A stretch of DNA of 19,692 nucleotides from JAKEGK01 sp036507695. Lineage in GTDB: Bacteria; Pseudomonadota; Gammaproteobacteria; SZUA-152. The notes beneath the pieces are model-generated. The model was not told the origin of the DNA. It worked only from the letters and a program-made list of their open reading frames with translations, and did no database searches. Positions within the stretch are counted from its first letter, which is position 1. Each line of letters begins with the position of its first letter. The stretch is from positions 1 through 19,692 of the forward strand of contig DATCIR010000240.1 of the NCBI GenBank assembly GCA_036507695.1. The letters run 5' to 3'. The position numbers and the translations under genes are program-made. Below are positions 1 through 7,473 of the stretch, piece by piece.

Positions 1-928
1 GCTCGGTTTTCACCCGGTCGCGCTGGTCCGGGCTCAAACCGTCCCATTTGTTCACAGCGATGACCAGCGCACGCCCGGCATCCAGGATAAACCCCAGCAA
101 ATGCGCGTCCTGGTCGGTAATCCCCTGCTGCGCATCAATCACCAAGATCACCACATGCGCGTGCTCGATCGCCTGCAGGGTTTTAATAACGCTGAATTTT
201 TCGAACTTGTGATCGATACGGCCCCGGCGCCGCACGCCCGCGGTATCAATCAATACATAGGCTTGGTCTTCCCGGGTGAAAGGAATATAAATACTGTCCC
301 GGGTGGTTCCCGGCATATCGAATACCAGCACCCGTTCTTCACCGAGAATACGGTTCACCAGGGTGGATTTACCCACATTGGGTTTACCGACCACCGCAAT
401 GCGAATGCCCTCCGGCCGGTCCTGCGTTTCCTCGGCAACGACTTCTTCACCCAGGGCGGACTGCACCATTGCGGTCACGCCATAATTATTGGCCGCACTG
501 ATGGGGATCGGTTCCCCCAGCCCCAGGGTATGAAACTCCGGCAAAACCGCGTCCGGATTTAAGCCGTCGATTTTGTTCACTACCAGCCGGATATCCTTGC
601 CGGTACGGCGCAGTTTTTGCGCGATATTCATATCAGCCGCTAACAAACCTTCTCGCGCATCCGTGAGAAACAGCACCAGATTCGCTTCATTGACCGCCTG
701 CCACGCCTGCCCCGCCATCAAGCTGTCCAGGCCGGATGTTTCGTCGGTCAAGCCACCGGTATCAATAACAATAAACCGCAGGTTATCGATGTTGCCTTCC
801 CCGTATTTGCGGTCACGCGTAAGGCCCGGCTGATCCGCTACCAGAGCGTCGCGGCTTCGGGTCAGGCAGTTAAAGAGCGTGGATTTACCGACATTAGGCC
901 GGCCAACCAGGGCGATAACGGGTTTCAT
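1..928 (-). CDS. der: Ribosome-assembly GTPase Der (EngA), 3' end cut off by window edge
   Basis: Reading leftwards from the ATG at 926-928 the frame stays open for 309 codons to the window edge, so the C-terminal part of the second G domain and the KH-like domain are missing (E. coli Der is about 490 residues). The protein is an essential tandem GTPase needed for 50S subunit assembly. Both G domains are visible. The first P-loop is GRPNVGKST at residues 9-17, followed by a DTGG and an NKID motif. The second P-loop is GKPNVGKST at residues 181-189, with DTAG near 228 and NKWD near 293. The start lies 25 bases after the bamB stop, so der is the last gene seen of the hisS-yfgM-bamB-der run. bamB-der adjacency is the usual gammaproteobacterial order, and the identification is secure. 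Confidence 0.96.
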   Translation of the reverse strand, partial: MKPVIALVGRPNVGKSTLFNCLTRSRDALVADQPGLTRDRKYGEGNIDNLRFIVIDTGGLTDETSGLDSLMAGQAWQAVNEANLVLFLTDAREGLLAADMNIAQKLRRTGKDIRLVVNKIDGLNPDAVLPEFHTLGLGEPIPISAANNYGVTAMVQSALGEEVVAEETQDRPEGIRIAVVGKPNVGKSTLVNRILGEERVLVFDMPGTTRDSIYIPFTREDQAYVLIDTAGVRRRGRIDHKFEKFSVIKTLQAIEHAHVVILVIDAQQGITDQDAHLLGFILDAGRALVIAVNKWDGLSPDQRDRVKTE

Positions 929-953
929 AATTCAGGAAGATGTACAGGAAAAT

Positions 954-2147
954 TCAGTTGACAGGCGCGGACATTTGAAAAACCGATAATGAGCCCACGT
1001 TGCTTCGGACATATAACTTGCCGTTGATCGCTTCCAGATTGGCGCTCACGCCGAAATCAAGTTCCCGCCGGTCCTCGTCGCCCCAGTCATGGTAGGCGTG
1101 GTTAAAAACCTTTAATAGATTATTGCGCGCAACAAAACCGCCATCCTCTTTCGCCAGCCAATGCACATAACCGGCGCCGTCCGCGACGGCGATTACATTG
1201 TCAATGATCACGGGCGCGCTGACATCGCGGTCCTGCAAGGCGTCCTGGCGCCAGATGGTCGCCCCGCTGCGGCGGTCAAGCGCCCACACCTGGCTGTTGG
1301 CGTCCGTGACATATAACTGGGTATTGTCTATAACAATACCATTGTAGGACGACAAATCCCGTGACCAGATAATGCGTCCAGTGTCAACCGCCACCGCGGC
1401 GATGCGGCCTTGGTAAGTCACCACATAGATCTCGTCGTCGCCAGCCTGAAACAAGCCATCGATATCCACCATACGCTGCAGGTCGGTTCGACCGCCGGGA
1501 ATACCGATCACCGCTTCCCAGAGTCTTTTTCCGGTGGCTTTTTGCAAAGCAACGAGCTTGCCGTCGGCAAAGCCCGCGACAACTTTGTCATTTATCACCA
1601 ACGGGGTGCTGGTCCCGCGCAGTGTGAGCGCCGGCACTTCCCGCGCATCGACCCAGATCTTTTTCCCGGTTGTTTTATCCAGCGCGGTAAGTTTGCCGTC
1701 AATGGTTTGAATGTATACCAGATTCTCGCTGACCACGGGATTGGACAAGACTTCACTTGACACATCACCCTGCCACACGATGCGGCCGGAATCCGCGGCC
1801 AGTGCGAACACCCGGGCATCGGTTGTTCCAACGTAAAGCATGTCAGCATCGACTACGGGTCCCGCGGATATTGCGTCGATGATGGCGTTGGTCCAAATAA
1901 TTTTTCCGTCACTTTGTTGCAAGGCCATGATTTGCCCCCTGGCGCTAGCCGCATAGACTCGGTCGTCCGCCACCGCCACCGGCAGCTGCCGGTGTTGCCG
2001 GTCGCTTTTTTCCCCCACCTTGGCGACCCACAAGGGTTCGACGGCCGCAGCAGCGTCAACGGGAGCCAGCTTTGGATAGTGTTTTTTACCGGTGTCAGCG
2101 CAGGCTGCGATTAACAACACCACACACAGCACAACTACCCGCCGCAT
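954..2147 (-). CDS. bamB: Outer membrane assembly lipoprotein BamB
   Basis: A 397-residue protein (E. coli BamB is about 392). It opens with a short hydrophobic signal ending in the lipobox IAAC, with the lipidated Cys at residue 16. Residue +2 is Ala, not Asp, so export to the outer membrane is expected. The rest consists of PQQ-like beta-propeller blades with recurring patterns such as ALDRRSGATIWRQ and ALQQSDGKIIWTN. BamB is the accessory propeller subunit of the BAM complex; it docks to BamA and helps insert beta-barrel proteins. Its ATG overlaps the yfgM TAA by one base (TAATG), which implies translational coupling. der follows 25 bases later. Confidence 0.96.
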   Translation of the reverse strand: MRRVVVLCVVLLIAACADTGKKHYPKLAPVDAAAAVEPLWVAKVGEKSDRQHRQLPVAVADDRVYAASARGQIMALQQSDGKIIWTNAIIDAISAGPVVDADMLYVGTTDARVFALAADSGRIVWQGDVSSEVLSNPVVSENLVYIQTIDGKLTALDKTTGKKIWVDAREVPALTLRGTSTPLVINDKVVAGFADGKLVALQKATGKRLWEAVIGIPGGRTDLQRMVDIDGLFQAGDDEIYVVTYQGRIAAVAVDTGRIIWSRDLSSYNGIVIDNTQLYVTDANSQVWALDRRSGATIWRQDALQDRDVSAPVIIDNVIAVADGAGYVHWLAKEDGGFVARNNLLKVFNHAYHDWGDEDRRELDFGVSANLEAINGKLYVRSNVGSLSVFQMSAPVN

Positions 2148-2818
2148 TACGACGCGTCTCCACCGGGATTGGGCGCTTCACCCAGATCATCCAGTTTGAT
2201 CTGGATAAAATTGCGGGCCCGCGGCGCCCCGCCGGATGCTGAAAGGTCCAGCTCCGCCAGGGCCAGCGTATACGCGGTGCGCGCATTCGCGGTATCACCC
2301 TGGGCGACATAAATATCCCCTTTTAACTCCTCTACCACGGCCTTATAGGGCGCCAGTTTAATGTTGCTGAGCTGTTGCAAGGCTTCATCGAATTTCCCCT
2401 CGGCTAACAGGATTCTTCCCAGGCGTATCTGCGCTTCAGCTTTTACCTCCGGTTGCTTCACATTATCAATGGCCCAGCGCAAATGGGATTTCGCGGCGAC
2501 CAGATCATCCTTGTCGGTGTTGATTTTAGCCATGGTTAACGCGCCCAGGCCCGCATAAGGCGTGTCAGCATACTGCCCTAACAAAGTGGCCGCCCGGCTG
2601 GAAGCGTCCTCAAGCTGGTTTTTCGCCAGCGATTGAATCATCGCTTCGTATTCGACCGACGCGGAACCGGTATGAAAGCTTCTTGAATCACTCCAGTATT
2701 TCCAGCCAAACAATATGCCGGCGCCAATCAATACGCCGCCAAACAGTGACAGCCAGTTCTCTTTCCACCATTTTCTAATGGCCGCAATTTGTTCTTCTTC
2801 CGTTATATTAGCCTGCAC
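2147..2818 (-). CDS. yfgM: YfgM family TPR-like inner-membrane protein (SecYEG ancillary/chaperone network)
   Basis: A 223-residue protein with a cytoplasmic N-terminus (about residues 1-22), one membrane segment at about 23-43 (LSLFGGVLIGAGILFGWKYW) and a periplasmic alpha-helical, TPR-like domain. In E. coli, YfgM associates with SecYEG and PpiD and takes part in periplasmic chaperoning. The start is GTG, not ATG. A strong Shine-Dalgarno GGGAG sits 7 bases before it, just after the hisS stop (gap 25 bases). The reading ends in a one-base overlap with bamB. Family membership follows from topology, length and the conserved hisS-yfgM-bamB order. Confidence 0.92.
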   Translation of the reverse strand: MQANITEEEQIAAIRKWWKENWLSLFGGVLIGAGILFGWKYWSDSRSFHTGSASVEYEAMIQSLAKNQLEDASSRAATLLGQYADTPYAGLGALTMAKINTDKDDLVAAKSHLRWAIDNVKQPEVKAEAQIRLGRILLAEGKFDEALQQLSNIKLAPYKAVVEELKGDIYVAQGDTANARTAYTLALAELDLSASGGAPRARNFIQIKLDDLGEAPNPGGDAS

Positions 2819-2843
2819 GTTCGTTCTCCCGTGTCTTAAAAGT

Positions 2844-4106
2844 TTAAATCAGCGCCCGCAAAAACTTCGTTAATTCTTCCCGCGGAAATGTCTGCTGGGA
2901 TGCTTCTTGCCTCAGGTATTTCACACTAATCGTGTTATTTGCCAGTTCGTCGTCACCCAAGATCAGGGCCACCGCCGCGCCACTTTTGTCCGCGCGTTTA
3001 AACTGGCTTTTAAAACTGCCGCCACCGCAATGCACCAGCAGGCGCAAATCGGGCATTTGCTCCCTGAGCGATTCACTGATTTGCAGTCCCTGCGGCACCG
3101 CGGCATCACTTGCCATCACCAAATAAGCATGAGGCGCCACATCCAGTTTCAGGTTATTGCGCGCCAGTTCGATAAGCCGTTCGATGCCCAAGGCAAACCC
3201 CGCCGCCGGGACCGGTTTGCCGCCCAGTTGCTCCACCAGCCCGTCATAACGCCCCCCGGCACAGACGGTACCCTGGGCGCCCAGTTGCGTGGTCACCCAC
3301 TCGAAAACCGTCTTGTTGTAATAGTCCAGCCCGCGCACCAGACGAGGATTGACACGATACGCTATTCCCACCTGGTCCAATAGTGACTGCAGCGCAGTAA
3401 AATGCGCGATGGATTCCTGATCCAGGTGATCGTGCAGTTTAGGCGCGTTCTCTATGACTTGTCCCATGTCCGGATTTTTACTGTCCAGAATCCGCAAAGG
3501 ATTACTGTGCAGGCGGCGCAGGCTGTCTTCATCCAACTTTGATTGATGGCTTGCAAAATAATCCACCAGCACACCGCGGTAAGCGCGCCGGCTTTCCACG
3601 CTGCCCAAGGAATTAATCTGCAATTCCAGCTCACTCAGCCCCAGCCGTTTCCAGATCCTGGCGCTCAGCATAATCAACTCGGCATCAATATCCGGACCCG
3701 GTATACCAAACGCTTCCACGCCGACCTGGTGAAACTGGCGGTAACGCCCCTTTTGCGGACGTTCATGACGAAACATGGGCCCTATATACCACAAGCGTTG
3801 CGATTGGCTATGCAACAAACCGTTCTCTATACACGCGCGCACACAACCCGCGGTGCCTTCGGGGCGCAAGGTCAGGCTATCGCCATTGCGGTCCTCAAAG
3901 GTATACATTTCCTTTTCCACAATATCGGTCACTTCACCGATAGAGCGGGCAAACAATTCGGTTTTTTCCACAATGGGAAACCGCAGTTCCTGGTAACCAT
4001 AAGCGACGAGGGTGTGTTTGACGATATTTTCCAGGGTCTGCCAGGCCGCGGTATCGTCCGGCGTTAAATCATTCATACCGCGGATTGCTTGAATTATTTT
4101 TGACAA
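2844..4106 (-). CDS. hisS: Histidine-tRNA ligase
   Basis: A class II aminoacyl-tRNA synthetase that charges tRNA-His. Visible landmarks are the N-terminal IQAIRGMND, the TLRPEGT loop, motif 2 (FRHERPQKGRYRQFHQ), the histidine-specific motif LVRGLDYY and motif 3 with GFALGIER. The C-terminal anticodon-binding domain ends near KFLRALI. The frame opens at a TTG at 4115, but that codon directly abuts the AGAGG ribosome site. A second TTG at 4106 lies 9 bases from AGAGG and gives 420 residues beginning MSKIIQAIRGMND, which lines up with the E. coli start, so I chose it. There is no in-frame ATG before codon 14 of the long reading (inside GMND). A large palindromic repeat lies upstream and separates hisS from ispG. 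yfgM follows after 25 bases. Confidence 0.96.
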   Translation of the reverse strand: MSKIIQAIRGMNDLTPDDTAAWQTLENIVKHTLVAYGYQELRFPIVEKTELFARSIGEVTDIVEKEMYTFEDRNGDSLTLRPEGTAGCVRACIENGLLHSQSQRLWYIGPMFRHERPQKGRYRQFHQVGVEAFGIPGPDIDAELIMLSARIWKRLGLSELELQINSLGSVESRRAYRGVLVDYFASHQSKLDEDSLRRLHSNPLRILDSKNPDMGQVIENAPKLHDHLDQESIAHFTALQSLLDQVGIAYRVNPRLVRGLDYYNKTVFEWVTTQLGAQGTVCAGGRYDGLVEQLGGKPVPAAGFALGIERLIELARNNLKLDVAPHAYLVMASDAAVPQGLQISESLREQMPDLRLLVHCGGGSFKSQFKRADKSGAAVALILGDDELANNTISVKYLRQEASQQTFPREELTKFLRALI

Positions 4107-4115
4107 AACACTCAA

Positions 4116-4120
4116 CCTCT
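4116..4120 (-). promoter_or_regulatory. Ribosome binding site deciding the hisS start
   Basis: On the minus strand this reads AGAGG. It touches the upstream TTG (4113-4115) with no spacer and lies 9 bases before the second TTG (4104-4106). The second spacing is normal, which favours the shorter protein. Confidence 0.6.
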
Positions 4121-4152
4121 GATCCGAGTTCTTATTTTCAATTAATGCTAGT

Positions 4153-4377
4153 TCTACTTTGTTACTTTAGTTAGCCGCATGCACAGCGCGGGAAGCGGAG
4201 GTGTCTGGCAAGACCGTTGGCGGCAGGGAGAAGGTGAGACCCGGAACGGGTCGAGAAGCTGGCCTGGGCCATGCCGCCATCGAGCCTGCATGGATGCATT
4301 TACGGCGTGTCTTGCCAGACACCTCCGCTTCCCGTGCGAGATTGTTCATAAACATAAATTAAAGTAACGAAAGTAGA
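4153..4377. mobile_element. MITE-like palindromic repeat element, about 225 bp
   Basis: The arms at 4189-4214 and 4309-4334 are perfect 26-base inverted copies (left arm begins CGGGAAGCGGAGGTGTCTGG). An outer inverted pair lies at 4153-4169 (TCTACTTTGTTACTTTA) and 4360-4377, the latter reading TCTACTTTCGTTACTTTA on the other strand, a single-base indel apart. The interior holds two small hairpins: GACCCG-GAA-CGGGTC near 4238-4252, and TGCAT-GG-ATGCA near 4288-4299. There is no transposase frame. This structure fits a non-autonomous miniature element or a dispersed palindromic unit. I cannot show other copies from one window, and no clean target-site duplication is visible at the ends. Confidence 0.6.
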
Positions 4378-4463
4378 GCTCGTTAGAATTTAACAACCCG
4401 TGCGTGCCGATATCCCTGCTCCGATGAACACGAACGCCGCGCCGGTTGCGGTCTTTATCGCGG

Positions 4464-5654
4464 TTATCCCGTCAACTTCTGAACAGACACTGTCTGGCCG
4501 GGATTGACCGCGGCGGTCACGCCGTTTTCCGACACACGCAGGGTAACCGCCGGCGTGGTTTCAGGATTATTTTGCACGCGCTTTTCCACTTCGGCGCGCA
4601 CCACTTTTTCCATTTCCGCCACCAAATGCTCGTTATCCACTTTATGGTCGGGTTTACCGTTCACATACAACAAATTGGGTGAGCCGCCCGCCAAACCGAC
4701 ATCCGCCTCCCGCGCCTCACCCGGGCCGTTCACGACACAACCAATAATCGCCACATCCATCGGCACCAGAATATCCTCCAGGCGCGCTTCCAGGGCATTC
4801 ACGGTCGAAATCACATCAAAATTTTGCCGCGAACATGACGGGCACGCAATAAAGTTAATACCCTTGCTGCGAATATGCAGGCTTTTGAGTATATCGAAGC
4901 CCACCTTGATTTCCTCCACCGGATCAGCCGCAAGCGATACACGAATCGTATCGCCGATACCTTCGGCGAGCAGCATACCCAAACCAATGGCTGACTTGAC
5001 CGAACCCGAACGCATACCACCCGCTTCGGTAATTCCCAAATGCAGGGGTTGCTCAATCTGTGTTGCAAGTTCCCGGTAGGCCAGCACGGTCATGAATACA
5101 TCCGAGGCTTTCAGACTGACCTTGAAGTTCTGAAAATCCAGCCGGTCCAAAATGTCGATATGGCGTTTCGCCGATTCCACCAGCGCCTGCGGTGTGGGTT
5201 CGCCGTATTTTTTCTGCAAGTCCTTTTCCAGTGAACCGGCATTCACACCGATACGAATGGGAATATTACGATCCCTTGCCGACTCGACCACGGCTCGCAC
5301 CCGGTCTTCGCGGCCGATGTTGCCCGGATTGATCCGCAAACAATCGGCGCCCAGCTCAGCGACACGCAAGGCAATCTTATAGTCAAAGTGAATATCACTG
5401 ATCAAGGGCACGCTGACCCGCTGTTTGATTTTGCCAAACGCCTCAGCGGCTTCCATGGTGGGCACGGATACGCGCACAATGTCGGCGCCCACCGCCTCAA
5501 GCGCTTTAATCTGCCTGACGGTGCTTTCGACGTCGGTTGTTTCGGCATTCGTCATGCTCTGCACCGCAATCGGCGCGTTACCGCCAACCGGCACATTTCC
5601 CACCATGATTTGCCGTGATTGCCGGCGTTTGATTTTAAAAACAGGCTGGCTCAT
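4464..5654 (-). CDS. ispG: 4-hydroxy-3-methylbut-2-enyl diphosphate synthase IspG (GcpE)
   Basis: The penultimate enzyme of the MEP isoprenoid pathway: a 4Fe-4S enzyme that reductively opens 2-C-methylerythritol 2,4-cyclodiphosphate to HMBPP. The N-terminal TIM-barrel region begins near VPVGGNAPIAVQSMTNAET. The cluster ligands are visible as CPSC (Cys271, Cys274), GCVVNGPGE (Cys306) and the following Glu313. The protein has 396 residues against about 372 in E. coli. The excess is a C-terminal tail from about residue 361 (the stretch after VEKRV) that I do not recognise. rodZ lies 47 bases upstream. As a cluster-dependent enzyme it is a client of the isc operon in this same window. Confidence 0.96.
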   Translation of the reverse strand: MSQPVFKIKRRQSRQIMVGNVPVGGNAPIAVQSMTNAETTDVESTVRQIKALEAVGADIVRVSVPTMEAAEAFGKIKQRVSVPLISDIHFDYKIALRVAELGADCLRINPGNIGREDRVRAVVESARDRNIPIRIGVNAGSLEKDLQKKYGEPTPQALVESAKRHIDILDRLDFQNFKVSLKASDVFMTVLAYRELATQIEQPLHLGITEAGGMRSGSVKSAIGLGMLLAEGIGDTIRVSLAADPVEEIKVGFDILKSLHIRSKGINFIACPSCSRQNFDVISTVNALEARLEDILVPMDVAIIGCVVNGPGEAREADVGLAGGSPNLLYVNGKPDHKVDNEHLVAEMEKVVRAEVEKRVQNNPETTPAVTLRVSENGVTAAVNPGQTVSVQKLTG

Positions 5655-5701
5655 TGCAATTATTTCTCATCGTGTTTATTGGCTGCTGGTTTACTTGCTA
5701 A

Positions 5702-6694
5702 TTATTCCGTTGCTTTCACCGCACCCGATGCCGCTGAACCGCCGGTTACCGCGCTGGGATCACGTACCAAGGCGGGCGGCTTACTGCCATCCAATATAAA
5801 CCGGGCCGTCGGCCTGGTTTGAACGTGGGATATATCATAGGGTTTTCCATCATACTCAATGCTGACGCCCGGACTAAAGCCCAACAACACATCAAAGGGC
5901 GGCAAACCCTCGACCGTGGTACTGCCGCCTGCCTTGCCCAGGCGCCGGATCAGCGCTTTACCCGTGGCGTCCCGAACATCGATCCAGGAATCCTGGGAAT
6001 AATTCAGGGTAATGCTGACCAGCTTTTCCGGCTCTTTGCGCAGGTTTCCGCTTGCGCCCGCCACCTCGGTCGATTGCCCGGGGATAGCCAGTTTCACGGA
6101 TTTTTGTTTCGGTGTTTCCTGTTCCGGCGCCGGCGCTTGCCCAACGTTTCCAGCGGCATCCGGCGCCGACGAATCAAGTGTTGCACCCAAAGGCAATTCC
6201 GGCTCCGGCGCCTGCAAATTGCTATAGACTTGCCAGACAATGGCCAGCACAACCGCAATAACCAACGCGGCAATAAATAGCCGTATGGTTTTTTTGTCCC
6301 CCTGGCCTTGCGATACGGAAAAACTTTTCGGCAAAGTATGGTTGACGTGACGGTAACGGGCCGGGATTTTTTCCCGGGACTGGATGATCCCGGGCATGCT
6401 GGTTGTTTCCTGCGACGCATAATCGCCGACAATATCATCCGGCGGCAGGCCAACCAGCCTGGCGTAAGCCCGGATATAACCCGCGGTATAAACCGGTTGC
6501 GGCAACTGATCGAGCTGACCGGCTTCCAGGGCATTGACAAAACGAATATCCAATTTTAATTCTTTTGCGATATCGGCTGGCGCCAGATTCTGTTTTTCTC
6601 TGGCCTGGCGTAATCTTTCCCAAGGCGCAATTTTCGGCGCGGCCCCGGTGGAGTCCTTGGTGGTGGATTCCTGCGCTTCCGCTACATCGTTCAT
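5702..6694 (-). CDS. rodZ: Cytoskeletal/cell-shape protein RodZ
   Basis: A bitopic inner-membrane protein that links MreB to the wall-elongation machinery. It has 330 residues. A cytoplasmic Xre/Cro-type helix-turn-helix domain spans about residues 22-95 (LRQAREKQNLAPADIAKEL; PQPVYTAGYIRAYARLVGL). A basic linker leads to one membrane segment at about 138-157 (RLFIAALVIAVVLAIVWQVY), followed by a periplasmic Pro/Glu-rich linker and a C-terminal beta domain (DUF4115 type; SWIDVRDATGKALIRRL, GLPPFDVLLG). The ATG overlaps the pilW stop by four bases (ATGA), so the two are translationally coupled. The pilW-rodZ-ispG order is standard in gammaproteobacteria. Confidence 0.94.
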   Translation of the reverse strand: MNDVAEAQESTTKDSTGAAPKIAPWERLRQAREKQNLAPADIAKELKLDIRFVNALEAGQLDQLPQPVYTAGYIRAYARLVGLPPDDIVGDYASQETTSMPGIIQSREKIPARYRHVNHTLPKSFSVSQGQGDKKTIRLFIAALVIAVVLAIVWQVYSNLQAPEPELPLGATLDSSAPDAAGNVGQAPAPEQETPKQKSVKLAIPGQSTEVAGASGNLRKEPEKLVSITLNYSQDSWIDVRDATGKALIRRLGKAGGSTTVEGLPPFDVLLGFSPGVSIEYDGKPYDISHVQTRPTARFILDGSKPPALVRDPSAVTGGSAASGAVKATE

Positions 6695-7473
6695 GATTGA
6701 TCCTTTTCCAGAGAGTTAAGCATCATTCTGAATTGTTCTGATTTTGGAAATTGCGACTGCAGTTGTTTTTTATAAATCGCCTCGGCGTTTTTATCACCCA
6801 ACTTGTGTTCAACACGAATCGCAAGCCATAAACTTTCCGCGTTATGCGGGGAAAGGGCTTCATAGCGCTGCAAAAATCCGCGCGAAGAAAGAAACCGCTC
6901 TTGCTCAAAACGGATTTCCGCCATATTGATTAATGCCGTGGGCAGATCGGGATTCAGCTCCAACGCTTTGTTCAAGTAGGCTTCCGCTTTCACGGCATCC
7001 GGGATCCGGCGGGCACAAGCACCGGCATTTTCGTAGGCCAGCTCGGGGGTGGCGTACAACGGGATTTGCACCGCTTTGATAAAGTAATTCTCCGCTTGTT
7101 TCGCGCGGTTTTGTTTACACAGAAATACGCCATAATTGTTATACGTGCCGCCATCTTCCGGGCTCAAACTGATTGCCCGGCGGTAATGCTCATCCGCCAG
7201 GTCGTATTTCTGGATCTGCTCGTATACCAGCGCGATCGCGTTATGCGCAGGCCCGTAGTCGGACTTGACTTCCAAGGCTTTTTCCAGCTTCTCTAGGGCG
7301 ACTTCGTATTTACCCTGTTCGTAATAACCAACCCCGAGTTGCACCTGCGTTTCGACCAGGCGTTCGTTCTTTGCCTGTTCGTTCTTGTAATGTTCGATAC
7401 TGGCACAGCCTGCCAGCGCAATCACCAATACTGCCAGCGCAATCACCAATAAAGGTGTAGTCAGCCTGCGCAT
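6691..7473 (-). CDS. pilW: Type IV pilus biogenesis TPR lipoprotein PilW/PilF
   Basis: A 260-residue lipoprotein with a signal peptide ending in LAGC (lipid Cys23). TPR repeats follow, for example GVGYYEQGKYEVALEKLEKA, NAIALVYEQIQKYDLADEHY and NNYGVFLCKQNRAKQAENYF. In Pseudomonas PilF and Neisseria PilW this outer-membrane pilotin is needed for assembly of the PilQ secretin. The start overlaps the rlmN stop by one base (TGATG) and the stop overlaps rodZ by four. The hydrophobic core of the signal peptide is encoded by an exact 21-bp tandem duplication (7410-7451), giving LLVIALA followed by VLVIALA. A PilT/PilU-type motor begins at the right end of the window, consistent with type IV pili. 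Confidence 0.92.
   Translation of the reverse strand: MRRLTTPLLVIALAVLVIALAGCASIEHYKNEQAKNERLVETQVQLGVGYYEQGKYEVALEKLEKALEVKSDYGPAHNAIALVYEQIQKYDLADEHYRRAISLSPEDGGTYNNYGVFLCKQNRAKQAENYFIKAVQIPLYATPELAYENAGACARRIPDAVKAEAYLNKALELNPDLPTALINMAEIRFEQERFLSSRGFLQRYEALSPHNAESLWLAIRVEHKLGDKNAEAIYKKQLQSQFPKSEQFRMMLNSLEKDQS
7410..7451. repeat. Exact 21-bp tandem duplication in the pilW signal-peptide region
   Basis: The 21 bases at 7410-7430 are repeated without a mismatch at 7431-7451. The unit is a multiple of three, so the frame is kept and seven hydrophobic residues are doubled in the signal peptide. Confidence 0.95.

Larger units (their letters stand above)
4107..4463. other. Gene-free gap between ispG and hisS
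   Basis: This 357-base gap carries the hisS ribosome site at its left edge, then the palindromic element at 4153-4377, then about 85 bases with no recognisable feature before the ispG stop. I see no convincing T-rich terminator after ispG and no clear promoter for hisS. The two 62-codon open frames inside it are by-products of the repeat. Confidence 0.7.

Noticed and set aside
101..562. 153-codon plus-strand open frame
   Set aside because: It is antisense to der, whose frame is open throughout and carries both GTPase domains.
4167..4367. Two 62-codon open frames, one per strand, between ispG and hisS
   Set aside because: They lie wholly within the palindromic element, are near mirror images and have no ribosome site.
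4504..5079. 191-codon plus-strand open frame
   Set aside because: It is antisense to ispG, whose cluster ligands and length are clear.
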